DNA from: CAZUGO01 sp964619935
Lineage (GTDB): Bacteria > Planctomycetota > Phycisphaerae > UBA1845 > CAIVHJ01
Direction of reading: 5' to 3'
Length of the DNA: 64,000 bases
NCBI GenBank assembly: GCA_964619935.1
Contig: CAZUGO010000095.1
Location: 1 to 64,000 of the forward strand
The translations under genes and the position numbers were made by a program. Below the pieces are notes generated by a model, which saw nothing but the letters and a program-made list of their open reading frames with translations, made no database searches and was not told the origin of the DNA. Position 1 is the first letter of the stretch. Every line of letters begins with the position of its first letter. Below, piece by piece: positions 1 to 8,828 of the stretch.

Positions 1-39
1 CTGCCCGTTCACCTTTACTGTCACCTCGATCTCTTGCAT
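1..39 (-). CDS. 5' end of an unidentified protein (partial)
   Basis: Reading leftward from an ATG at 39, thirteen codons are present before the window ends: MQEIEVTVKVNGQ. A strong AGGAGGT ribosome site lies just upstream on the minus strand (about 44-50), so this is very likely a true gene start. The beta-strand-like opening with VNG resembles the start of ferredoxin-like small subunits of molybdenum hydroxylases, but thirteen residues cannot support that call. It runs off the left edge, so length and function are unknown. Confidence 0.5.
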   Translation of the reverse strand, partial: MQEIEVTVKVNGQ

Positions 40-184
40 CACGACCTCCTTGCGTAAGAAACCGACACCACCACCCTATCGTTGTACACAAGAAGCGTAA
101 CTTTATTTGTTCGATCGCGCCACCCTAAATGGGATGCACCCGACCGCAGCGCGGCGGGTTCTCGGGGCCGGGGATCCCGCAGGC

Positions 185-1414
185 TTAATCGCCGTGGCTG
201 GATTGGCAATGAACGGCGGAGGACAGTGGGCTGCTGACCCCTCGACCGCTGAGGTCGAGTCGCGTCGCCGGCGGCGGCAGCAGACTGGCGTACCTGGCCG
301 CACTGCGGCTTCGCGACTGCACCACTTGTTCCCAGACCCCGCCGACGGTGATCAGGATGCGCTCCGCACCGTCCTGGAGGCCCAGCGGGAAGACGGCGCT
401 GTCCAGCGCCGCCGACTCAACGAAGTACTGCGGGGTCATGAGTGCCGCCACCGTCGGGCTGACGTTCATGACGTCGGCGGCCAAGTCGGTGTGGTTCAGC
501 CCGAGGAGGTGGCCCAGCTCATGGGCGGCGACGTTCGCCAGACCGTGGGCGATGTCCATATGGGTGTACCCATACGGGACGTACTTCTGGAAGTTCTCGG
601 TGTAGACAATCGCCACCTGATCTCGCAGGCGATTGCCGTAGTCCACGCTGGCCGCCAGCCCGACGTTGCTGGGATGGGTGCCGCCGAAGTAGATGATCGA
701 GGCTTCCTGCGGGCGGTTGATCGGGTCGCCGAAGCGGAACGCGACGTCCAACCCTTCATAAATGCGCTCCAGCTCCGCGAGGATGATCTGCCGCATGTCT
801 TCGGTGTGCTCGGCCCATTCCGGGTTCAAGGCCGCGGCGTCGAACGGGTACACCACCCCGTGAAACACGTTGCCGATGCTGACGCTTTGACCCCCCGAGA
901 AGTTCAGAATGACCACTTGCGGCGCGGCGGGCGGAACCAGCGCTCCCGCGGAGTGGGTCACCATGAGGCTGTACCCATCCTCCGGGGCGGCCGTGGACTC
1001 GCGGGACACCACCACGTACAACCGAGCCAGATCCTCGCCCTGCAGATCGAACACGGTGTAAGGGTCTCTGCCGCCGCGGCGGTCGCGGTTGATCATCAGC
1101 ACCTGACGGTCCTGGTCGAACAGCCCGAGATCGTAGTCGGCCCCGCGGCCGTCGAGATCGAGCACCAGGCGGCTGCCCTGTTCCAACGGGCCGAGATCCC
1201 AGACTTCCAGGTGCTGGGAGACGCCCATCGCGCCGTACCACACGGTGGTGGCGTCCGCCACGATGGCCTGCTGCTTGGCGGACGCGAACCCGTCCGGGGC
1301 ATCGCCGGCTTCCGCATCGTCCTCCAGAACCCCGCTGCAGCCTGGAAGCGGCGTCACGGTCAACAGCAGGAACCACAGCCCTGCGCGCAGACTCACCACA
1401 TGTTGTTTCCTCAC
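185..1414 (-). CDS. Exported zinc metalloprotease-like lipoprotein
   Basis: Predicted extracytoplasmic zincin-type peptidase of about 409 residues. The N-terminus from the GTG at 1414 is basic, then hydrophobic, and ends in a lipobox-like PLPGC near residue 26, so it should be lipid-anchored. The zinc-binding motif HELGHLLGLNH lies at about residues 298-308, the extended HExxHxxGxxH form of metzincins. A Met-turn candidate (VMN) follows about eight residues later. The central part is a beta-rich pre-peptidase-like region. The frame stays open to 1618, but the GTG at 1414 puts the signal sequence at the terminus and has GGAG/GAGG upstream. Substrate is unknown, and no partner gene is evident. 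Confidence 0.75.
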   Translation of the reverse strand: MRKQHVVSLRAGLWFLLLTVTPLPGCSGVLEDDAEAGDAPDGFASAKQQAIVADATTVWYGAMGVSQHLEVWDLGPLEQGSRLVLDLDGRGADYDLGLFDQDRQVLMINRDRRGGRDPYTVFDLQGEDLARLYVVVSRESTAAPEDGYSLMVTHSAGALVPPAAPQVVILNFSGGQSVSIGNVFHGVVYPFDAAALNPEWAEHTEDMRQIILAELERIYEGLDVAFRFGDPINRPQEASIIYFGGTHPSNVGLAASVDYGNRLRDQVAIVYTENFQKYVPYGYTHMDIAHGLANVAAHELGHLLGLNHTDLAADVMNVSPTVAALMTPQYFVESAALDSAVFPLGLQDGAERILITVGGVWEQVVQSRSRSAARYASLLPPPATRLDLSGRGVSSPLSSAVHCQSSHGD

Positions 1415-1677
1415 CCGAGCCTCGTCTCCAGCGGTGGTACAATGCAGAATCAGATCGACGGCGCCGCCCCAAAGAGCGCCACACACAATCTCGCATACGA
1501 CCAGCGGCCGGGGCAAATGCGGGCGGGTTATCGGAACCGCTTCTGACCGGTGGAACGGGGGTGCGGTGCTGCCGAACGGCCGGGCGGTTCGGTCTTCGGG
1601 CGCGCGGCACGGGTCCACGGCCTGCGGTCATTCCTCGAGCGGTCCTGGGGGATGAACCCGCGGCGGGCGGGCGGCGG

Positions 1678-2691
1678 TTACGAGGTTCTGGGAACCAGCT
1701 TGATCAACACCGGCTCAGGTTCCTCGGCCACCGTGACCCCGGTGGGCCAGCGCCGGAACTGCGGGATCTTTGAAATGAAACCTTCCTTGGTGGTGTCGCG
1801 ATTCAGGTCCTCGCGCGTGATTTCGACCATGACCTTGACGTCGTACTTGGCTGGATTCTGAATGAGGTCGTCAACCAGCTCGGTGGGTCCGCGGATGGTC
1901 ACCGCCCGGGTCACCAGCTGGGTGTCCTGACCGCCGAAGACCACTTCGTATTCGTCGGCCATGTCCTTGGTCATCAGCAACCACACCGGCACCGTCGGGA
2001 TTCGCCCGGTGAGCACCCGTTGCGACAGCTTGCCGCTGAGCCTGGCCTGAGCGGGATCGACTTTGAGGACGGCCACGCCCCCGGCGAGTTCCTTGGGGAT
2101 AGTCACTCGCTTCTCGAAGGGCAACCCTTCCTGCTCGTTCTTGAGCACCGGATCGACCGGGATCACGATCACCCGTTCGCTCTCCTTGAGGGCTTCGTAC
2201 TGGCGCTCAGTGACCCGGATTCTGACTTCGGCGGGATCCAGTTGCGGCGGGGTCTCGAACTCGTGATCGCTGGGCCCCAGCACCAGCCGCACCCGGCGCT
2301 CCACCAAACGGTCGACCTCGATGTCGACCGTCTCAGGGATCACATCCACGATCGCCAACCCCGACGGAAACTGACCCATCTGCGCCCGCAACTCGTCGAG
2401 CAGCACCAGGGTGTACTGTCCCGAGGAACCCCGTTCGGGCACTTCCAGCTGAACGGTCATGCTGTCGACCACTGCGTTCAGGCTGGTGATCGCCCGGTTC
2501 GGTCCGCGGAATCCCACGGTGATGTACTGCAGGTCGGGATCGACCAGCCGAATCGCCAGCGAATTGGGGGTGGCCGGCTTGATGACCAGCGGGAGCAACT
2601 CCCGGGTGGAACGCGCCACCTGTTGATCGGCGGCGATCCAGATCAGGCAGGTCATGCCCACCACCATTAAGATCAACCGGACCTGACGCAT
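1678..2691 (-). CDS. cdaR: YbbR-domain protein, CdaA regulator-like
   Basis: A 337-residue protein with one N-terminal membrane segment (about residues 5-22) followed by an extracytoplasmic beta-rich region that fits tandem YbbR-like domains. In Firmicutes the YbbR protein CdaR sits beside the membrane diadenylate cyclase CdaA and tunes its activity. The same order is seen here: this gene starts 12 bases after cdaA ends, on the same strand. The domain call rests on overall pattern (repeated hydrophobic strands, VDIEVDR-type segments) and on context rather than on a single signature. No glmM gene follows in the window, unlike the Firmicute operon. Confidence 0.75.
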   Translation of the reverse strand: MRQVRLILMVVGMTCLIWIAADQQVARSTRELLPLVIKPATPNSLAIRLVDPDLQYITVGFRGPNRAITSLNAVVDSMTVQLEVPERGSSGQYTLVLLDELRAQMGQFPSGLAIVDVIPETVDIEVDRLVERRVRLVLGPSDHEFETPPQLDPAEVRIRVTERQYEALKESERVIVIPVDPVLKNEQEGLPFEKRVTIPKELAGGVAVLKVDPAQARLSGKLSQRVLTGRIPTVPVWLLMTKDMADEYEVVFGGQDTQLVTRAVTIRGPTELVDDLIQNPAKYDVKVMVEITREDLNRDTTKEGFISKIPQFRRWPTGVTVAEEPEPVLIKLVPRTS

Positions 2692-2703
2692 GCGCCGAAC
2701 CTC

Positions 2704-3621
2704 TCAGGCCGCCGTTTTCTCGCCGCCGGGTGGGGTTCCAGTGGTACTCCTGGGCTCGGGAGGCTTCTGGGCGGTCAGCAGGCTGTATAACAACTCCGAG
2801 AGGCCGGCGGCGTCGAGCTTGCGGTGCAGTCGGCCTTCGTGGGCGACCGAGATGGCACCGCTCTCCTCGCTGATCACCACGATCACCGCGTCGGATTCCA
2901 AGCTCAGTCCCAGGGCCGCCCGGTGGCGGCTGCCAAGGTCGCGATCCAGGTCGCCGGTCTCGGCCAGCGGGAACTGGCATCCCGCGGCGACGACCCGATC
3001 CTGCCGCACGATCACGCCCATATCATGCAGCGCGGAGCCCGGCCAGAAAATGGTGTTCAACAACTCCGAAGACAGTCGGGCATCCAGCCTGACCCCGCTC
3101 TCCACAATTCCAGCCAACCCCGAGACCCGCTCCAGCGCCACGATCGCACCGACACGTTTCTTGGACAATACCGCCGCGGCGCGCACGATGGGATCAATCA
3201 CGCGATCGGGTTTCTCGTAGACCGATGAGAACCACAGCCGTTCGCCGATGCGCATGAACGCCCGCCGCAACTCCGGCTGAAAGATGACCAACGTAATCAG
3301 GAACACGGCGCCGACAAAATACTGGTACATGAACTCGATGCGTTCCCACTCGAAGCGCTTGGCCAACATCCGCACGATCACGAAGCCGACCACCACCACC
3401 ATGATGATGCCGCGCATCAACCGGGCGCCGCGGGTGCCCTGGAGAAAACGCAGCGTCAAGTACACCACGGTGCCAATCAGGAGCAACTCGATGAACACCA
3501 CCCACGGATCGTAGGCATCGGATCCAAGTTGCTTGAAGTACTCCTGCAAGCCCCGGAATGGTGCCTGTTGCCCCGACGAATCAAATCCCTGAGCAACCAT
3601 CAAGTCCCTCGGCACATCCAT
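2704..3621 (-). CDS. cdaA: Diadenylate cyclase CdaA (c-di-AMP synthase) with variant DGA motif
   Basis: Membrane diadenylate cyclase that condenses two ATP into cyclic di-AMP. The 305-residue protein has about three membrane segments (roughly 40-62, 68-85, 96-115) and then a DAC domain. The RHR motif is intact at residues 232-234 (LGSRHRAALG), and the following SDAVIVVISEE stretch is typical. The usual DGA motif reads DMG at residues 200-202 (ALHDMGVIV): the aspartate is kept but the small Gly-Ala pair is changed to Met-Gly. The nucleotide sequence confirms this. Paired with the YbbR gene downstream. It diverges from mraZ across a 272-base gap, so both may share a control region. Confidence 0.85.
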   Translation of the reverse strand: MDVPRDLMVAQGFDSSGQQAPFRGLQEYFKQLGSDAYDPWVVFIELLLIGTVVYLTLRFLQGTRGARLMRGIIMVVVVGFVIVRMLAKRFEWERIEFMYQYFVGAVFLITLVIFQPELRRAFMRIGERLWFSSVYEKPDRVIDPIVRAAAVLSKKRVGAIVALERVSGLAGIVESGVRLDARLSSELLNTIFWPGSALHDMGVIVRQDRVVAAGCQFPLAETGDLDRDLGSRHRAALGLSLESDAVIVVISEESGAISVAHEGRLHRKLDAAGLSELLYSLLTAQKPPEPRSTTGTPPGGEKTAA

Positions 3622-3821
3622 AGCCTGCGGTTATGGCGAACACGCTGCCTTGGAATCGGCGACGCCGCGCAGCTTTTGCGCGGTGCCCGCCGGGCGGGCG
3701 TGGGCAACCGGTCCGCTGGTGGCTCCGGCGCGCCCGCCTACAAGATACAGGGGCGGCAACCGGCGCGAACCTGCGGCGCAAAATAAAATCGCAATTGGTG
3801 GCCCTTTTCTGTTGCCAGCAG

Positions 3822-3866
3822 TGGTTCACGGTGGTAAATTTCCCCTAGAAATCCCACTCAGTGGGT
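3822..3866 (+). promoter_or_regulatory. Candidate MraZ-binding repeats before mraZ
   Basis: TGGTT at 3822, TGGTA at 3832 and TGGGT at 3862 are spaced at multiples of 10 bp, one helical turn. MraZ in other bacteria binds TGGGN repeats set 10 bp apart upstream of its own gene, so autoregulation is plausible. The last copy overlaps an inverted repeat, CCCAC-TCA-GTGGG (3853-3865). The rest of the 3622-3893 gap shows no gene. Confidence 0.3.
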
Positions 3867-3893
3867 CCCTGACCTGTCGACCGACTTTACATT

Positions 3894-4367
3894 ATGACCT
3901 TCACTGACGCATATGAGCGCACCATTGACGCCAAGAACCGACTTCAGATTCCCTCACAGATTCGAGACGCTTTGGAATCCGGATCCGACCGTCCCGTGTG
4001 GTACCTGGTCCCGGGATCGCGCTCCGGCACGCTTTCATTGTACCCCAACGACCAGTTTGAGGCGATGGCCCGATTCATGGACACCCAGCCGTTTCCGGAT
4101 GGCAAGGCCCTCACCTTCCAGCAGCTGTTCTATTCGATGGCCTCGCGAATCGAAATGGACAAGCAAGGGCGGGTGGCGCTGCCCGATCGCATTCTCAAGC
4201 GTGCCGACATCGGCACCGAGGTCATGCTCACCGGAGTGGGCAACCACCTCGACCTGTGGAAGCGGGCGGTTTACGAGGAGTTCCTTGATCAGAACTGGGG
4301 CCGCTGGGCGGAAGTCCAGGACCAGGCCCGCGCAGCGAGTGGGAAGCACGCGGTGGAGAACGCCTAG
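3894..4367 (+). CDS. mraZ: MraZ transcriptional regulator of the dcw cluster
   Basis: DNA-binding regulator of the division and cell-wall cluster, 157 residues, near the family's usual 140-150. Two SpoVT/AbrB-type swapped-hairpin repeats are visible. The second has the standard signature (DKQGRVALP, about residues 89-97). The first reads DAKNRLQIP (about 12-20), with Asn in place of the usual Gly. First gene of the cluster; the ATG at 3894 sits 27 bases after the candidate TGGGN-type repeats. A 242-base gap separates it from rsmH, longer than most gaps in this cluster, and nothing recognisable lies in it. Confidence 0.92.
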   Translation: MTFTDAYERTIDAKNRLQIPSQIRDALESGSDRPVWYLVPGSRSGTLSLYPNDQFEAMARFMDTQPFPDGKALTFQQLFYSMASRIEMDKQGRVALPDRILKRADIGTEVMLTGVGNHLDLWKRAVYEEFLDQNWGRWAEVQDQARAASGKHAVENA

Positions 4368-4609
4368 CCTGCTGGTCGCGGACCCGGCAGGCCCAGGCGC
4401 CTCCACCATCCAGGCGCTGTGCCAAGCCTGAAGGCTTGCTCAGCGGCAACGATTTGTGAGTCGGCCGATCACGCGAATGGATTCGCCGGGCTGGCTCAGC
4501 GGTGCGGATTCGAAGCCACAACGACGCCCTCGGGAACGTGAATGCCGAGGACCGAATTGCTTTGCGGGCGGCATTCGAACCGACACGGGGGCAGGGTCGT
4601 CTGACACGG

Positions 4610-5587
4610 ATGTCAGGCGGCGCAGCCCCACTTTCTTGGACCCGACCGGACACGCCACCCTCCGTGGCCGAGGACCCGCACGCCGTGTCAGTCGAACACC
4701 TGCCGGTGATGCCGGCTGAAGTGCTCGAGCTTCTGGACTTGGCCCCCGGCGACACGGTGGTGGATGCCACCCTGGGACGAGGCGGTCATGCGGCGTTGTT
4801 CCTGGAGCAGATCGGTCCTGGCGGGCTCTTGATCGGCCTCGATGCGGACGAGGACAGCCTGACGGTCGCTCGTTCACGGCTCGGTGAACGGGACAACCTC
4901 AGACTCTTTCACCAGAACTTCGAACACCTCAGCGAGGTGCTGCAAGCACTCAACATGACTACCGCCGACGCCATCTTCGCCGACTTGGGAGTCAACAGCG
5001 CTCAGATCGCCGATCCGCAGCGCGGGTTCTCATTCCGTGAGGACGGTCCACTGGACATGCGGTTGGACACCCGCCAGCAACTGACCGCGGCCGATATGGT
5101 CAACCGGCTCGGCGAGACCGACTTGGCCAACCTGCTGTTTGAGTACGGGCAGGAGCGCGGCAGCCGACGCATTGCCCGGGCGATCCACGCCGGTCGCCGC
5201 GAGCGGCGAATCACGCGTACCCGCCAACTGGCTGACCTGGTGTGCAAGGCCCTGGGCCAGGACCCGGACAGCCGGCGGTCCAAGATCCATCCAGCCACCC
5301 GGACGTTCATGGCCTTGCGCATCGCGGTCAATCGCGAGCTGGAAACGCTTACCGGGTTGGTGGCGTCCTTGCCGGACCTGCTGCGTCCCGGCGGACGGGC
5401 GGTGGTACTCAGTTTTCACAGCCTGGAGGATGGCATCTGCAAGGCCGCCTTCCGGCGCGGCAAGCAGGAAGGCCGCCTCGAACTGCTGACCCGCAAGCCG
5501 CTGACCCCGACGCCCGAGGAACGCGCCCGCAACCCCCGGGCCCGCAGTGCCAAGTTGCGGGCCGTCAAGAGGATCTCAATGGACTGA
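4610..5587 (+). CDS. rsmH: 16S rRNA (cytosine(1402)-N4)-methyltransferase
   Basis: SAM-dependent methyltransferase (MraW/RsmH) that modifies C1402 of 16S rRNA, usually the second dcw gene as here. The SAM-binding segment VVDATLGRGGHAALFLE follows the typical HLPVMPAEVL opening, and the C-terminal part contains VLSFHSLED, which is diagnostic of the family. From the ATG at 4610 it is 325 residues, close to the usual 300-315. The frame is open back to a GTG at 4502, which would add a 36-residue non-conserved leader. Neither start has a convincing ribosome site, so the exact start is uncertain. Confidence 0.92.
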   Translation: MSGGAAPLSWTRPDTPPSVAEDPHAVSVEHLPVMPAEVLELLDLAPGDTVVDATLGRGGHAALFLEQIGPGGLLIGLDADEDSLTVARSRLGERDNLRLFHQNFEHLSEVLQALNMTTADAIFADLGVNSAQIADPQRGFSFREDGPLDMRLDTRQQLTAADMVNRLGETDLANLLFEYGQERGSRRIARAIHAGRRERRITRTRQLADLVCKALGQDPDSRRSKIHPATRTFMALRIAVNRELETLTGLVASLPDLLRPGGRAVVLSFHSLEDGICKAAFRRGKQEGRLELLTRKPLTPTPEERARNPRARSAKLRAVKRISMD

Positions 5588-5636
5588 GATCTGCCGACCC
5601 CATCGGTCCGCCGGCATCCAGAGAAGGAGCTCGACC

Positions 5637-6557
5637 ATGACCCAGGAAACCAAGTTCGGATTGCTCATCGGCGGGACATTCATTTTCTGCTTTGCCCTGA
5701 TCCTCAGCAACGCCAAAGATCCGAACCTGATCGACGACCAGGTCTCGGCCCTGCTGTCTTCAAAGACGACACCGGCTGCCGAACTGACCGCCGCCGCCGC
5801 GGTGGAGCCCATCTGGCGCCAGCCGGCCGTCCAGCCGTTCGACTTCGTGCAAGATCCCCAAACTCGATCGCAGCAGCCCCTCGATCGCTCGATGTGGGCT
5901 GCGGCAGCGGGTGCCCGCCGTTCGGAGCCCCCTATCTCACCGCCTGGCCAGACGGTGATCGCGACAACGGCTCCGATGGCGGACACCCATGGGCGTCAGT
6001 CTCCCCCCTCCCTCAACCCACCTTCCATCACACAGGTGACTGACGCCATTTCCAATCGCCCGCGGTCCGGCAGCCGGATGCTGCCGGCCGCGGATTCTGA
6101 AATCGATCCGTCCCAACCCCGGCCGCGGCAGACCCCCGAACCGCGGCTCACGGTGGTGTACGTGACCGCGAAGAACGACAACCTCACCAGGATTGCCCGC
6201 AAGTTCTACGAGCGGTCGACGCCAGCCGACATTGAACGGATCTATCGCGCCAACGCCACGGTGCTCAAGAGCCGCAACTCGATCCCGGTGGGTGCCAAGC
6301 TGGAGATCCCGCTGGACGATCGCGCGGGCGGCGGCCCCACGCCGCCGATCGCCGGACCGATCCGAGGCGCTGCCGGCGTGGCCGACGGTCGTGACGCCCG
6401 CTGGTACGAGGTCCAGAAGGACGATGGTTATTGCAAGATCGCCCGCGACCAACTGGGCGACGAACAGCGCTGGAAAGAGTTGTTTGAACTGAACAAGCCG
6501 CTGTTCCCGGATCCTGACTGCATTCGCCCGGGCGTTCGGATTCGGCTGCCCCAATAG
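5637..6557 (+). CDS. Membrane-anchored LysM-domain protein in the dcw cluster
   Basis: A 306-residue bitopic protein. Start chosen at the ATG at 5637 because GAAGGAG lies just before it. Residues about 8-24 form one membrane anchor. A low-complexity Pro/Ala/Ser linker follows. Two LysM-like modules come after it, the first around VVYVTAKNDNLTRIARKFY and the second at the C-terminus (WYEVQKDDGYCKIARDQLG, then IRPGVRIRLPQ). LysM modules bind peptidoglycan, so the protein probably reaches into the periplasm to contact the wall. It sits between rsmH and the ftsL-like gene, where most bacteria have no such gene, which suggests a division or wall role in this lineage. Its exact function is unknown. 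Confidence 0.8.
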   Translation: MTQETKFGLLIGGTFIFCFALILSNAKDPNLIDDQVSALLSSKTTPAAELTAAAAVEPIWRQPAVQPFDFVQDPQTRSQQPLDRSMWAAAAGARRSEPPISPPGQTVIATTAPMADTHGRQSPPSLNPPSITQVTDAISNRPRSGSRMLPAADSEIDPSQPRPRQTPEPRLTVVYVTAKNDNLTRIARKFYERSTPADIERIYRANATVLKSRNSIPVGAKLEIPLDDRAGGGPTPPIAGPIRGAAGVADGRDARWYEVQKDDGYCKIARDQLGDEQRWKELFELNKPLFPDPDCIRPGVRIRLPQ

Positions 6558-6575
6558 AGCATCGGAGCGGTTCAG

Positions 6576-6863
6576 ATGCGTGTTTTTCGAATCATCATGC
6601 TGTTGTTGCCTTTCGGTGCCGCCGGGGTCGCACTCAGCGGCATTCGGGCGGAACAGACCCGCTCCATCGCCCGAATTCAGCAGCACCGCCTGCAGCAGCA
6701 GTCCCTGATCACCGCGCTTCATGAACGTCAGCTCCGGGCCGCCCGGCTGCGCGCTCCGGCGACCATCACCCGCCGGCTGGCCCAGTGGGACATCGACCCC
6801 AATCTGGAGTGGCGTCCCGACCCATCGAAGCAATTGGCTCTGGGCCCGGAAGGAAACGAATGA
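6576..6863 (+). CDS. ftsL: Small bitopic FtsL-like division protein
   Basis: A 95-residue protein with a short cytoplasmic start, one membrane segment (about residues 5-22), then a Gln/Arg/Leu-rich stretch (about 30-60) likely to form a coiled coil. Size, topology and position directly before ftsI match FtsL, a divisome linker that pairs with FtsB/DivIC. FtsL sequences are too divergent for a firm call by eye. Its TGA overlaps the ATG of ftsI (ATGA at 6860-6863), so the two are translationally coupled. Confidence 0.6.
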   Translation: MRVFRIIMLLLPFGAAGVALSGIRAEQTRSIARIQQHRLQQQSLITALHERQLRAARLRAPATITRRLAQWDIDPNLEWRPDPSKQLALGPEGNE

Positions 6864-8659
6864 ACCGAACGCCGGATGTCCGAGCTGCCCGCCAAACCAA
6901 CCGCTGGGGCCTGGGCTGCTGCGCCCTGCTGCTGCTGGCGTTTGTGGGGCTGGGCGTGCACCTGGCGCTCATCGAGACCCACATGTCCGCGAGGTTGATC
7001 GAGCACCGCGACGATCAGCGCACCCGCAGCATCGCCGTGGCGCCGATGCGCGGCATGATCCTCGACACTCGTGGGCGCATCCTCGCCGGCACCACCATGG
7101 AACCCAGTGTCTTCGCCGATCCGGCGGTCGTGCAGGACATTCCCGCCACCTGCGCCCAACTGGCGCCGATTCTGGGAATGCCGCCGGCAGCGCTCGCGGA
7201 ACGGATCGCGGGCGCCAAGTCACCGGAGTTCGTCTGGCTGGCTCGGCGGGTCTCGCAGGAGCAGGCCGCCGCGGTGACGGAGCGCAAGCTGCGCGGGATC
7301 GGGATCCGCCCTGAACCACAACGCCAGTACCCTAACGGCACCCTGCTGGCTCACGTGCTCGGGTTCGTGGGCATCGACGGCCACGGGCTGGAAGGCGTCG
7401 AACTGGGCTTTGACCGTGACCTGGCCGGTGTTGCTGGGCGGTACCGTACCACTTGCGACGCCCGCCGCCGGCCACTGTGGACGCAGCAGGCCGTGCCCGA
7501 CGAGTTCCGCCATGGCAATCACGTGGTGCTGACCATCGACCTGGTCATCCAGAGCCTCGTCGAGGACGTTCTGTTCGAGACGGTCAGGCACTTTCACGCT
7601 GAGAGCGGGGTTGCCCTGGCCATGTCACCCAGTGACGGCCACCTGCTGGCCATGGCCAGCGTGCCGACTTTCGATCCCAACCATTACAACGACTTCTCGG
7701 TGGACGCCCGTCGGAACCGCTGCATCACCGATCCCGTGGAACCCGGAAGCTGCTTCAAGCCGTTCATCATGTCGGCCGCCCTGGCCGAAGGCCGGGTAGC
7801 ACTCGATGAGCAGGTTGATTGCGGCCCGGGCGAGTGGCGCTTCCCCATGACCCGCGGCGTCCGCCGCCTGCGCGACACCCATCCCAACGGCGTCATCACC
7901 TTCGAGGAAGTGCTGGTCGAGAGCAGCAACATCGGGATGGCTCATGTCGGCATGCGGCTTGGCATTCCGACGTTGTACCGCTACGTCCGGGCCTTCGGAT
8001 TCGGCGAGCGCACCGGGATCGAGCTGCCCGGTGAGAGCGCCGGGATCCTGTCGCCCCTCAAGCGCTGGACCTCGTTCTCCAAGACCTCCGTACCGATCGG
8101 CCAGGAACTGGCGGTCACCCCGCTGCAGTTGCTGACCGCCTTCGCCGCCCTGGTCAATGGCGGCGAGCGCCATGCGCCGACGGCGGTCCAGCGGCTGCTC
8201 GACGCCGGCGGCCAACCCCTCGAAACCCAGGAAGCGCCGGCGCCTCGGCCGGCGATCCCGGCGAGCGCCGCCCGGCAGGTGGCCCAACGGGCCCTGGTCC
8301 GCGTGGTCAATGACAGCCACCACAACATTCAATTGGACGGTTACCAGGCAATCGGCAAGACCGGGACCGCCGAAGTGCCCTACCCCGACCGCCCCGGCTA
8401 CGAACCCGGAGCTTACCTGGCGTCGTTCCTGGGCGCGGCACCGGCCGAGGATCCCCAGATTGCGGTGGTGGTCATGATTCGCAAGCCGGACCCGTCGATC
8501 GGTTACTACGGCGGCCTGGTGTCCGGACCGGCGGTCAAGAAGATCCTGGAGCGTACACTGGCCTACTGGAACGTGCCGTCCGACCGCGGGCCCTGGGCTG
8601 AACGCAACGCCATCAGCCTGGCCAATCCAGTGGCCCCAATTTCACAGGCAACGGATTGA
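6860..8659 (+). CDS. ftsI: Peptidoglycan transpeptidase FtsI (class B PBP)
   Basis: Septal class B penicillin-binding protein, 599 residues: a short cytoplasmic tail, one membrane segment (about 16-37), a dimerisation/pedestal domain opening with RGMILDTRGRILA, and a transpeptidase domain. All three active-site motifs are present: SCFK at about 297-300 (nucleophile Ser and Lys), SSN at about 355-357 and KTG at about 500-502. No C-terminal PASTA repeats are seen. The ATG at 6860 overlaps the stop of the ftsL-like gene and has AGGAA upstream. The protein cross-links peptidoglycan at the division site, presumably with FtsW encoded downstream. Confidence 0.93.
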   Translation: MNRTPDVRAARQTNRWGLGCCALLLLAFVGLGVHLALIETHMSARLIEHRDDQRTRSIAVAPMRGMILDTRGRILAGTTMEPSVFADPAVVQDIPATCAQLAPILGMPPAALAERIAGAKSPEFVWLARRVSQEQAAAVTERKLRGIGIRPEPQRQYPNGTLLAHVLGFVGIDGHGLEGVELGFDRDLAGVAGRYRTTCDARRRPLWTQQAVPDEFRHGNHVVLTIDLVIQSLVEDVLFETVRHFHAESGVALAMSPSDGHLLAMASVPTFDPNHYNDFSVDARRNRCITDPVEPGSCFKPFIMSAALAEGRVALDEQVDCGPGEWRFPMTRGVRRLRDTHPNGVITFEEVLVESSNIGMAHVGMRLGIPTLYRYVRAFGFGERTGIELPGESAGILSPLKRWTSFSKTSVPIGQELAVTPLQLLTAFAALVNGGERHAPTAVQRLLDAGGQPLETQEAPAPRPAIPASAARQVAQRALVRVVNDSHHNIQLDGYQAIGKTGTAEVPYPDRPGYEPGAYLASFLGAAPAEDPQIAVVVMIRKPDPSIGYYGGLVSGPAVKKILERTLAYWNVPSDRGPWAERNAISLANPVAPISQATD

Positions 8660-8754
8660 AGGTTCCCAGCGTGACCCGGGGTACAAGACGTGCGTGGCGT
8701 GGCGGCCCCGGGTCACGGTTTTGATTGCGAACGGCCCACCGGCCGTTTGTCGCG

Positions 8755-8782
8755 TTGAAGGAATCGTCCACTGCGGTACAAT
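8755..8782 (+). promoter_or_regulatory. Candidate promoter upstream of murE
   Basis: TTGAAG (8755-8760) and TACAAT (8777-8782) are separated by 16 bases, a fair match to a housekeeping promoter. It lies 46 bases before the GTG taken as the murE start. This would give murE and downstream genes their own transcription and argues against the longer murE reading frame that opens at 8694. Confidence 0.4.
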
Positions 8783-8828
8783 TCGCGGGTGTTCGACACG
8801 ATCGCGCGCTTCCTTTCGGGAATCATCT

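Noticed and set aside
1..39. Carbon monoxide dehydrogenase small subunit
   Set aside because: Only thirteen residues are visible; the resemblance is too short to name a function.
8694..8828. Longer murE start
   Set aside because: The 45 extra residues do not look like Mur ligase sequence, and the leader overlaps a good promoter candidate at 8755-8782.
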